From contig JAGOCL010000107.1 in NCBI GenBank assembly GCA_017998755.1, positions 1-7,963 of the forward strand: DNA of 7,963 nucleotides, written 5' to 3'. The position numbers were made by a program, and so were the translations under genes. Below the pieces are notes generated by a model. That model was not told the DNA's origin. It saw only the letters and a list, made by a program, of their open reading frames with translations, and made no database searches. The DNA is from Spirochaetota bacterium (GTDB lineage Bacteria > Spirochaetota > GWE2-31-10 > MWDO01). Shown piece after piece: positions 1 to 6,281 of the stretch (the first letter of the stretch is position 1; each line of letters begins with the position of its first letter).

Positions 1-1152
1 ATCGATAATTATCCTGAATACGAAGATATAAACGAAATATTTTTCGATCAAATAACGCGCCATTACTCAATTAATGACGATATTTTCAAACTAATCGTAA
101 CAAACAATCATTTTTTTATAAAATCTAAATATATCGTACAATATTCTCAATTTTACTACAATTACTATAAGTTGTCGCTTATTTCAGATAAATGCAAAGT
201 TCATTTGAAATATCTAAACGAAATCAACGCTATTAATGCGAACGTTTATTTACTGCAAATTTTATCTCAGGGCGCTCGCGGCGATATGGAAGAATATTTA
301 TACAAAATCGACGACGTTTTAAATTATCTTATTCCACTCGACGTCGAAATTGTTAAAATATCCGGGATTAATTCCAAATATAAAAATATTCTTCTACAAG
401 AAGCCGAGATAATAAAAAAAACATATCTGGTCGTAATAATAAAATTTTTATTAAAATACAAAAATTATCCCGAACCAAAACTTTACGATTATCTTTACTC
501 TCAGTATCTTTCAGAATTTCTTGAGAATTCTATCCCCGCCAAATACTATAACAAAATTAGGCCCTTGATAGAAAGAAATACCGCCGTAAAGTATAACATT
601 TCCGAAACAGACAAAGCTACCGACGCTGTTGAGAGCTCCAATTACGAAATTTTAGACGTAGGTTTATCAACTAACGTATTAAAAGATATATATAAATACC
701 TGAAGGGGGAAAGTATGTCCGCGGATATAAAAGAAAAACTTGAAAAAATTTTAACGCTTAAGACAATCCCGATGTTCGAATCTCTAGATATTAACAATAT
801 AATGCAGATTTCAGAAATTACGAAGTATAAAGACTTTGACGAAAAAGAGACCGTTATGCGCGAAGGAGAATCGAGCGATAACTTTTATATCGTCGTCGCA
901 GGCAAAGTAGACGTTATAAGAAACAATATCAAGCTAAACGAAGTCGGTCCGGGGAGCATACTCGGAGAACTAGGCGTAATCGACGACGACGTTAGGACCG
1001 CCACGATTATTACAAAAGAAAAGACTACGCTTCTCGCGCTGGATGGAAAAGACTTTATCGACCTTCTTCATAAAAACGCTACGATATCTTACTCGGTTAT
1101 CAAAACTTTAACAAGCAGGCTTAGGGGGATGATCGAGATGAAAACTAAATAA
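1..1152 (+). CDS. C-terminal part of a HEAT-like/cyclic-nucleotide-binding domain protein (5' truncated by window edge)
   Basis: The reading frame is open from base 1 to the TAA at 1150-1152, giving at least 383 residues. The TTG at 172 is an internal Leu codon, not a convincing start, because 57 sense codons precede it in frame and no ribosome binding site stands before it. Visible residues 1 to about 235 are helical, Tyr/Lys/Ile-rich and low in glycine. A segment near bases 511-573 (EFLENSIP then IRPLIE) resembles the end of HEAT-type regions that precede cNMP domains in transporter-HEAT-cNMP fusions. Visible residues about 255-377 are a cyclic-nucleotide-binding domain: an IPMFESLD entry helix, an EGESSDNFYIVVAGKVDV beta-roll strand, and a phosphate-binding cassette with GELG (Glu323) and VRTAT (Arg332). 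Both ligand-contacting residues are kept, so cNMP binding is plausible. No DNA-binding HTH follows, so it is not a CRP-type regulator. The N-terminal part (membrane transporter or other) is unseen. It converges on the usp gene with no gap. Confidence 0.8.
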   Translation: MDNYPEYEDINEIFFDQITRHYSINDDIFKLIVTNNHFFIKSKYIVQYSQFYYNYYKLSLISDKCKVHLKYLNEINAINANVYLLQILSQGARGDMEEYLYKIDDVLNYLIPLDVEIVKISGINSKYKNILLQEAEIIKKTYLVVIIKFLLKYKNYPEPKLYDYLYSQYLSEFLENSIPAKYYNKIRPLIERNTAVKYNISETDKATDAVESSNYEILDVGLSTNVLKDIYKYLKGESMSADIKEKLEKILTLKTIPMFESLDINNIMQISEITKYKDFDEKETVMREGESSDNFYIVVAGKVDVIRNNIKLNEVGPGSILGELGVIDDDVRTATIITKEKTTLLALDGKDFIDLLHKNATISYSVIKTLTSRLRGMIEMKTK

Positions 1153-1635
1153 TCAAAACCTTTTAAACATTATCTCTATATCTTCTTCCTTAACTATTAG
1201 CACCGGTTTCTTAGCGTCCATCATTACTTCCATGTGAGCCCGGGTAATCAGATCCCTTTTAGACCTATTTAGCTCCCAGCCGCCCATAATTATAAGATCG
1301 ACGTCCTCTTCTTCAGCCGTTTCAAGTATCTTCGTCGATACCGCTCCGCTTTTCAATATCTTATTTATTTTGACCCCTTTACTTTTCGCAAGCTCGTCTA
1401 CATAATTGAGGTATCTATGACCGTTTGACTCAAGATTTTTCTCATACTCAAGCGATTCTTCTTGAATAAATATCTTCGAAATAAGAAGTTCGTTTAACGT
1501 CGAAGTGTCTATAACAAACAAAATATTCAAATCATATTTAAACGTTTTTGCGAGCATTATTGAATATTTTGCCGCATTAATTGAAGAATCCGAGCCGCTT
1601 ATAGCGACTAAAATTTTCTTAATCAAAGGTTTCAT
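1153..1635 (-). CDS. Universal stress protein (UspA family), probably not ATP-binding
   Basis: This 160-residue protein has the usual size of a single-domain Usp. Its N-terminus (KKILVAISGSDSSINAAKYSIMLAK) matches the family's first strand and helix, and its C-terminus has DVDLIIMGG then KKPVLIVKEE, the last two core strands. Family members that bind ATP carry G-2x-G-9x-G-(S/T) after the IMG strand. Here residues 117-133 read GGWELNRSKRDLITRAH, which breaks the motif, and the usual Asp of VAxDGS is Ser13. It therefore looks like the non-nucleotide-binding UspA type; that is inference. The ATG overlaps the TGA of atpD (ATGA, 1632-1635), with a strong AGGAGG 7 bases upstream inside atpD, so it should be co-transcribed and translationally coupled with the ATPase genes. 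Its exact role is unknown; a stress- or energy-linked modulator is a guess from position. It is the last gene of the operon. Confidence 0.9.
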   Translation of the reverse strand: MKPLIKKILVAISGSDSSINAAKYSIMLAKTFKYDLNILFVIDTSTLNELLISKIFIQEESLEYEKNLESNGHRYLNYVDELAKSKGVKINKILKSGAVSTKILETAEEEDVDLIIMGGWELNRSKRDLITRAHMEVMMDAKKPVLIVKEEDIEIMFKRF

Positions 1636-2261
1636 TCTTCATCCTCCTGTAATCTTGATTTAACCATTTTAGTTATAAATAACTCGTCTCGTTCCCTCTC
1701 CTCTAAAGCCCCTTCGATAAACTTCAGAGTCTCTTCCGTCTCCGGAATAACTACTTTTTCAAGAGCGTTTACTCTTCTTTGCGTTTTCTTTACCTCTCTC
1801 GACAAACGCCAAACGATAGTTCGAATCTCCGCCATCTCGCAAAGCGCCGATATCAACTTTAAAAATTTCTTCGAAGTCTCGTCTATTATGGCGTTGGTAT
1901 TCAAATACGAGTACTGCAAATTCATTCGGGGCGGATCGACATGAGCCGAAGGCAGACTCATCCCCATAAGCTTGATCGTTTTCTTTTGCATAGAAAACGG
2001 ATATTTTATACTTCTAGATTTATCCTCAATCTCTTTATGCCCATAGGACTGCACCGCTTTAGTAAACGAGCGGTAAGCGTCGGTAATAAGTTTGTCCATA
2101 TCCTTTTCAACGCGTTTGGTCCTTTCCAGATAGCTCATTAGCTCGATTACCAATATCTCCCTTTTCTGATCTAAAAGTTCGTAACCCTCGCGGGCAATTT
2201 GTCCCGACTGTTTTAGTTGATGAAGATTACTTTTTGTAGGCGGGATATTTAGTTTTGCCAT
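1632..2261 (-). CDS. atpD: V/A-type ATPase subunit D (central rotor stalk)
   Basis: Subunit D forms the long coiled-coil axle that turns inside the A3B3 head and couples it to the membrane ring. The 209 residues fit the family length. The family N-terminus is clear: LNIPPTKSNLHQLK (residues 4-17), then a GYELLDQKREILV helix (about 27-39). The C-terminal half (about 140-190) is another long charged helix containing IVWRLSREVKKTQRRVNALEKVVIPE, the typical D motif with the NALE/VIP turn; together the two helices make the antiparallel coiled coil. The ATG lies 3 bases after the atpB stop, with AAGGGG as ribosome binding site overlapping the end of atpB. The TGA overlaps the usp ATG by 4 bases. 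Subunit F, the usual rotor partner of D, is not encoded nearby. Confidence 0.96.
   Translation of the reverse strand: MAKLNIPPTKSNLHQLKQSGQIAREGYELLDQKREILVIELMSYLERTKRVEKDMDKLITDAYRSFTKAVQSYGHKEIEDKSRSIKYPFSMQKKTIKLMGMSLPSAHVDPPRMNLQYSYLNTNAIIDETSKKFLKLISALCEMAEIRTIVWRLSREVKKTQRRVNALEKVVIPETEETLKFIEGALEERERDELFITKMVKSRLQEDEE
1643..1648 (-). promoter_or_regulatory. Ribosome binding site of usp, inside the atpD 3' end
   Basis: The minus strand reads AGGAGG here, 7 bases before the usp ATG at 1635. It is the clearest Shine-Dalgarno sequence in the operon and lies within the last codons of atpD. It supports the ATG at 1633-1635 as the usp start and suggests that ribosomes can both re-initiate and load directly at usp. 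Confidence 0.8.
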
Positions 2262-2264
2262 TAA

Positions 2265-3644
2265 CTACCCCTTGTTTTTCAGATATTTTTGGATATATTT
2301 ATTATTAATTCTATACAATTCAGATTCGGGTAAAGTTTTTAAAAGCTCCCAAGCCAAATCAAGCGTCGCTTCAATAGATCTATTTTCCTCATTACTTTGA
2401 GACAGAAATTTCTTCTCAAATTCGTTACCAAAATCAAGATATTTTTTATCAAGCTCGCTTAGCTCTTCTTCCCCGATAACCGAAGCTAAAGCGCGTATCT
2501 CTTTTACCTTCGCATAACAGGCGAACAACTGAGACGATACGTCTTTGTGATCTTCGCGAGTCATCCCTTCTCCGATACCGTCTTTCATCAATCTCGATAA
2601 GGAAGGAAGTCCCGCGACCGGCGGATATACGTTTTTCTGAAAGAGCTCCCTCTCCAAAACAATCTGGCCTTCGGTAATATAACCGGTTAGGTCTGGAATC
2701 GGGTGAGTAATATCGTCGTTTGGCATAGACAAAATAGGAATTTGAGTAATAGATCCTTTTTTATTCTTTATCCTACCCGCGCGCTCGTATAGCGAAGCCA
2801 GATCGGAATACAAATACCCCGGGTACCCTTTTCTAGAAGGTATCTGCCCTCTGGTAGTCGACACCTCTCTTAAAGCCTCGCAATAGTTCGTCATATCTGT
2901 CATTATAACTAAAACGTGCATTCCCAGATCGTAAGCAAGGTACTCCGCCGCAGTCAACGCCGCTCTCGGAGTTAGAAGACGCTCGACCGACGGGGCGTCG
3001 GCTAAAGAGAGATACATAACGACGTTCGACAAAACTCCGGATTTTTCAAAATTATCAATAAAAAACTTCGCAACGTCGTATTTTACCCCCATACCGGCAA
3101 AGACGACGGTAAACTCTTCGTTCGCATTTTTAAGAGTCGCCTGCCGCGCGATTTGCGCCGCCAATACGTTGTGGGGAAGCCCGTTTCCGCTGAAAATAGG
3201 AAGTTTTTGACCTCTTATAAGCGTAGTCAATCCGTCTATAACGCTGATACCCGTTTGTATAAAATCGCGAGGATATTCTCTTACATACGGATTGATAGCG
3301 GCGCCGTTAACGTCCCGGTAATCGTCTGTAAATATCTGAGGCAGTCCGTCGAACGGCTCCCCAAGCCCGTTAAATACCCTTCCGAGCATATCGCGACCAA
3401 CCGGAATAGTCATCGGTACCCCTAAGAATTCTATGCTGGTATTTTTTATCGTAAGTCCTGCAGTATTTCCAAATACCTGAACTACGACGCTTTTTTCGCT
3501 AACAGACAAAACTTTACCTATCTGAGAATTTCTTTTTTCATCAAAAACCCGAACTACTTCGTCGTATTTAACGTCGGCGTTTTTCTCGAGCATTAGTATA
3601 GGACCTTCTATTTTCTTTAATCCCAACGATTCTATTTTTACCAT
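2265..3644 (-). CDS. atpB: V/A-type ATPase subunit B (regulatory, non-catalytic)
   Basis: Subunit B alternates with A in the A3B3 head and contributes to the nucleotide site without hydrolysing ATP. The 459 residues match archaeal, Thermus and Enterococcus-type B subunits and exceed the roughly 430 residues recalled for Treponema and Borrelia. The N-terminal beta-barrel is about residues 1-78, followed by GRVFNGLGEPFDGLP (88-102). The P-loop position reads FSGNGLPHN (151-159), the family's non-GKT form, which separates B from A. PSLSRLM (347-353) carries the arginine (Arg351) that reaches the catalytic site of A. ENRSIEATLDLAWELL and LPESELYRI near the C-terminus are typical. The ATG follows the atpA stop by 9 bases, with GAGG overlapping that stop. 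It reads on to atpD with a 3-base gap. Confidence 0.97.
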   Translation of the reverse strand: MVKIESLGLKKIEGPILMLEKNADVKYDEVVRVFDEKRNSQIGKVLSVSEKSVVVQVFGNTAGLTIKNTSIEFLGVPMTIPVGRDMLGRVFNGLGEPFDGLPQIFTDDYRDVNGAAINPYVREYPRDFIQTGISVIDGLTTLIRGQKLPIFSGNGLPHNVLAAQIARQATLKNANEEFTVVFAGMGVKYDVAKFFIDNFEKSGVLSNVVMYLSLADAPSVERLLTPRAALTAAEYLAYDLGMHVLVIMTDMTNYCEALREVSTTRGQIPSRKGYPGYLYSDLASLYERAGRIKNKKGSITQIPILSMPNDDITHPIPDLTGYITEGQIVLERELFQKNVYPPVAGLPSLSRLMKDGIGEGMTREDHKDVSSQLFACYAKVKEIRALASVIGEEELSELDKKYLDFGNEFEKKFLSQSNEENRSIEATLDLAWELLKTLPESELYRINNKYIQKYLKNKG

Positions 3645-3653
3645 ACTTCGCCT

Positions 3654-5417
3654 CTATCCCTTATAGAATTTCATCAATTCGTCAAATTTATCTCTTATCT
3701 TAAATATATAATTTTCAAGCTCTTCCGTATTATCGTTTGATACGGTCGATTTCAACTTCGCTATCTCGTCGACTAATCCAAGCTCTCTGATTTTAATTAG
3801 AGGCGTTCCTAACTTCAATGTATTTTCAGAACTCCAATAAAAATTCATAATAACCTTTAGCAGTAAAGATTGCTTTTTTGGCGTCGAATACATATCTATC
3901 TCGTCGAATGCGCTCTGCTGAAGATAACCCTTTTTTAACAGATCTGCGACTAGTAAAATAAGTCTCTGACTATCCGGAAGCGAATCCGGTCCGACGAGTT
4001 TTACTATCTGAGCAAGACGCTCCTCCTTTTTAAGGATTGCCATTGCCTCCGCTCTAACGTTTAAAATATCGCCGTCGACGCCGTTCCAATACTCTTTTAT
4101 CTCGTCGTTATATTCCGAATAAGAATCAAGCCAAGATATACTGGGATAATGCCTTGCGTTCGCTAAAGATTTATCAAGCGCCCAAAAACATCTGATAAAT
4201 CTCTTAGTATGCTGAGTTACCGGCTCGGAAAAATCTCCTCCCGGAGGAGAAACGGCTCCGATTATGGAAATAGACCCTTCTTCGTCGTTAGCCGTTCGGA
4301 CTAATCCGGCGCGCTCGTAAAACTCCGCCAGCCGCGTCGGTAAATACGCGGGGAATCCCTCCTCGGCGGGCATCTCCTCAAGACGTCCCGATAACTCTCG
4401 AAGCGCCTCAGCCCATCGGGAAGTAGAGTCCGCCATAATAGCGACGTTATACCCCATATCCCGAAAATACTCCGCTATCGTTACTCCCGTGTAGATAGAT
4501 ACCTCTCGCGCGGCGACGGGCATATTAGAAGTATTTGCTATTAATATAGTTCGTTTCATAAGCGGCTCTTTAGACTCGGGATCTATAAGATGAGGAAATT
4601 CGTTTAGAACGTCGGTCATCTCGTTGCCGCGCTCTCCGCAACCGATATACACTATAATATCGGCGTCCGACCACTTAGCGAGCGCGTGTTGGGTCATGGT
4701 CTTTCCTGTCCCAAATCCGCCGGGAATCGCCGCCGTTCCTCCCCTCGCAATAGGGAAAAACATATCTATAACCCTCTGTCCCGTTACTAACGGTTGATTC
4801 ATCGCAAGCCGCTCTTTATAAGGCCGAGGTTTTCTTACGCTCCAATAATGCGCCATTTTTATCTCGGCTCCGTTGTCAAGTTTGGCTATAGTTTCTAATA
4901 CCGTTTTTTCCGCTTCGTCTGAAATATAATCAATTTTACCCAATTTAGTATCCGGCGGAATCATTATAAAATGCCTGACTAGAGCGGTTTCATCGACATA
5001 CCCTATCTTAGTTCCGGCCGATACCAAATCGCCTTTCTTGACGATAGGAACAAATTTCCATTTTTTATCAAGCGATATCGGGTCGGCTTTGACTCCCGGA
5101 GATAAAAAAAACCCGCTTGTTCTCGAAAGTTCCATTAGCGGACGTTGAATTCCGTCGTAAATTCCTTCGAGGAGCCCCGGTCCCAATAATACCGACAACG
5201 GCCTTTTATGAGATACGACTTCGTCGCCTATACCCATCATGGAATTCTCTTCGTAAACTTGAATCGTAGCCTTGCCCCTGTCAAGTTTGATTATTTCTCC
5301 GACAAGACGCTTTTCGCCGACGTAAACAACGTCAAGCATACCGGCGGTATTCATGTTAATCGCTTTTACAATCGGGCCGTCTATATCTACAACCGTACCT
5401 TTAACAACGTCGCTCAT
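3654..5417 (-). CDS. atpA: V/A-type ATPase catalytic subunit A
   Basis: Subunit A hydrolyses or synthesises ATP in the soluble head. The 587 residues fit the family. In order: an N-terminal barrel (about 1-70), the A-type-specific bulge domain (about 110-200), the P-loop GGFGTGKT (233-240), the catalytic glutamate in GERGNE (Glu262), a Walker B/AIMADSTSRWAEALRE region (about 326-341), PAEEGFPAYLPTRLAEFYERAG (350-371), and the helical C-terminal domain. The bulge domain and the GERGNE context mark it as V/A-type rather than F-type beta. All catalytic residues are intact. The ATG overlaps the atpE TGA by 4 bases (5414-5417), with GGAG 7 bases upstream. Direct E-to-A linkage means the C and F genes that stand here in archaeal-type operons, and the extra gene recalled from Treponema and Borrelia, are absent. 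Confidence 0.98.
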   Translation of the reverse strand: MSDVVKGTVVDIDGPIVKAINMNTAGMLDVVYVGEKRLVGEIIKLDRGKATIQVYEENSMMGIGDEVVSHKRPLSVLLGPGLLEGIYDGIQRPLMELSRTSGFFLSPGVKADPISLDKKWKFVPIVKKGDLVSAGTKIGYVDETALVRHFIMIPPDTKLGKIDYISDEAEKTVLETIAKLDNGAEIKMAHYWSVRKPRPYKERLAMNQPLVTGQRVIDMFFPIARGGTAAIPGGFGTGKTMTQHALAKWSDADIIVYIGCGERGNEMTDVLNEFPHLIDPESKEPLMKRTILIANTSNMPVAAREVSIYTGVTIAEYFRDMGYNVAIMADSTSRWAEALRELSGRLEEMPAEEGFPAYLPTRLAEFYERAGLVRTANDEEGSISIIGAVSPPGGDFSEPVTQHTKRFIRCFWALDKSLANARHYPSISWLDSYSEYNDEIKEYWNGVDGDILNVRAEAMAILKKEERLAQIVKLVGPDSLPDSQRLILLVADLLKKGYLQQSAFDEIDMYSTPKKQSLLLKVIMNFYWSSENTLKLGTPLIKIRELGLVDEIAKLKSTVSNDNTEELENYIFKIRDKFDELMKFYKG

Positions 5418-6031
5418 TCTTTCTCTCCATTTCCGGATAAGAGACTGAATATTTTCAACCTCTCCATAGACTTTAAATTATTTATATAATTATCCAGCGA
5501 TACGTACGACAACTTATCCCCTTCCTTATTTGTAACATAGTACCCCTCTTTATTGTCCGAATAAATTATAGTATCAATCGAGCCGTTTTTAAGTTTAATT
5601 TCTCTAATCTCCTTCTCGGTAAGTTTAATATCTTCCAATTTTCCGACTTCTATGCAGTAAGAGCTCGAATTCATCTCATCCAAAGAACTCTTGATAAGAT
5701 TAGATATAAAACGCTTTGGCTCGACATTTTTCCCTTTTATTATCAAATCTTTAACGGAACTAAATACCTCGTCTATAATGTTCCCGACATAAGATAACCG
5801 TCTCTTTTTAACGTCGATATCTATCGATGCAAATATCTTTTTAGTCTCTTCTTCAATTGATTTCATTGTTAAAGATGCGGTATCTTTTTCATAGCTCTCA
5901 ATTTCAACGTCAATATTTCGTATTATCTCTTCGGCGTCCTTACTCGCCTTTTTAAGTATCTTTTCAGCTTTATTCTTTGCGTCGTTAAGTATTTCGTCCC
6001 GAAGTTTATCGTCCCCTTTAATTACTTCCAT
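5414..6031 (-). CDS. atpE: V/A-type ATPase subunit E (peripheral stalk)
   Basis: Subunit E forms, with G/H, the peripheral stalk that holds the A3B3 head still against the membrane subunit I. The 205 residues are of normal length. Residues 1 to about 80 are a charged, Lys/Glu/Ala/Ile-rich helix (DEILNDAKNKAEKILKKASK) fitting the coiled-coil stalk. Residues about 85-200 form the mixed alpha/beta head-binding domain (SYVGNIIDEVFSSVKD; ENDEL-type ends are absent). Sequence conservation in this family is low, so the call also rests on position just before atpA. The ATG has AAGGAG 5 bases upstream (6037-6042). It is the first ATPase gene of the operon, and its stop overlaps the atpA start (ATGA), implying translational coupling. 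The G/H partner is not in the window. Confidence 0.9.
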   Translation of the reverse strand: MEVIKGDDKLRDEILNDAKNKAEKILKKASKDAEEIIRNIDVEIESYEKDTASLTMKSIEEETKKIFASIDIDVKKRRLSYVGNIIDEVFSSVKDLIIKGKNVEPKRFISNLIKSSLDEMNSSSYCIEVGKLEDIKLTEKEIREIKLKNGSIDTIIYSDNKEGYYVTNKEGDKLSYVSLDNYINNLKSMERLKIFSLLSGNGEKE

Positions 6032-6075
6032 GCCTTCTCCTTGTTCGTGAAAAACATATCCCTCTTCCGGTTCAT
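6022..6075 (-). CDS. Possible 17-residue leader ORF overlapping the atpE start
   Basis: An ATG at 6075-6073 opens a frame encoding MNRKRDMFFTNKEKAWK, ending with TAA at 6024-6022, eight bases into atpE in another frame. The ribosome binding site upstream is weak (GGCGAGA), while the atpE AAGGAG lies inside the small ORF. Such an overlap could couple or reduce atpE translation, but an open stretch of this length is common by chance. No recognised leader-peptide features (runs of one amino acid, arrest motif) are present. Confidence 0.15.
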   Translation of the reverse strand: MNRKRDMFFTNKEKAWK

Positions 6076-6135
6076 TTATCTCGCCGTCTTAGAGCTTCTC
6101 AAAAATCAAGACTTTTGCGTCAAGCGATAAATGAA
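6071..6135. repeat. Spaced 10-bp inverted repeat flanking the atpE leader
   Basis: TTCATTTATC at 6071-6080 is the perfect reverse complement of GATAAATGAA at 6126-6135. Arm centres are 55 bases apart, about five helical turns. On the minus strand the arms extend to TTCATTTATCGC and GCGAGATAAATGAA, that is 12 pairs with a two-base bulge. The upstream arm abuts the -10 box and covers the expected transcription start, so it is better explained as a pair of protein-binding half-sites than as a leader RNA stem. It could be coincidence in AT-rich DNA. Confidence 0.35.
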
Positions 6136-6164
6136 ATTATAATAGTTTAAACGTAAATTTTCAA
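6136..6164 (-). promoter_or_regulatory. Sigma-70-type promoter of the atpE-A-B-D-usp operon
   Basis: On the minus strand a TTGAAA -35 box (6164-6159) and a perfect TATAAT -10 box (6141-6136) are separated by exactly 17 bases. T/A tracts directly upstream (6181-6200, AAAAAA blocks on the minus strand) resemble an UP element or a bend. Transcription would start near 6130-6128, leaving a leader of about 98 bases before the atpE ATG. It is the only strong candidate seen in the intergenic region, and the operon has no other gap that could hold one. Confidence 0.7.
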
Positions 6165-6223
6165 TAACAATTAAATTAAATTTTTTATTTTGAATTTTTT
6201 AGGATTTTATTTATTAATCAACG

Positions 6224-6240
6224 AAGTTATACAATAACTT
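6224..6240. repeat. Short perfect dyad (7-bp arms, 3-base loop)
   Basis: AAGTTAT-ACA-ATAACTT is a perfect inverted repeat between the end of the PLD lipoprotein gene and the atp promoter. It lacks G/C pairs and a following T-run on the minus strand, so it is a weak terminator. It could be an operator or a minor mRNA 3' stem for the upstream gene. Confidence 0.35.
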
Positions 6241-6251
6241 TAGTATATTCT

Positions 6252-6269
6252 AAACGGGAATTCCCATTT
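6252..6269 (-). terminator. Hairpin after the PLD lipoprotein gene, possible terminator
   Basis: Twelve bases after the TAA of the lipoprotein gene, the minus-strand RNA reads AAAUGGG-AAUU-CCCGUUU, a 7-pair stem (one G-U) with a 4-base loop. Its core is the perfect palindrome GGGAATTCCC. Only three U residues follow before AG, so as an intrinsic terminator it is weak; mRNA 3'-end protection is an alternative. On the plus strand the stem has a C-A mismatch but is followed by a better T-rich stretch. Confidence 0.45.
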
Positions 6270-6281
6270 TATATTTTTAAA

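Noticed and set aside
172..1152. A 326-residue gene starting at TTG 172
   Set aside because: The same frame is open with sensible codons back to base 1 and there is no ribosome binding site before 172, so the gene is truncated by the window edge.
1941..2141. Plus-strand open frame of 66 codons inside atpD
   Set aside because: Antisense shadow of a well-conserved ATPase gene; no ribosome binding site and no recognisable protein.
3153..3425. Plus-strand open frame of 90 codons inside atpB
   Set aside because: Antisense to highly conserved B-subunit sequence; composition explained by the opposite strand.
2265..5417. F-type ATP synthase alpha/beta genes
   Set aside because: The A-specific bulge domain, the GKT-less FSGNGLPHN in B and the neighbouring D and E subunits identify a V/A-type enzyme.
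5208..5489. Plus-strand open frame of 93 codons across the atpA/atpE junction
   Set aside because: Antisense to two conserved overlapping genes; no supporting signals.
6252..6269. GGGAATTCCC as a specific transcription factor operator
   Set aside because: Its position just after a stop codon and the extended stem with A/U flanks fit an RNA hairpin better.
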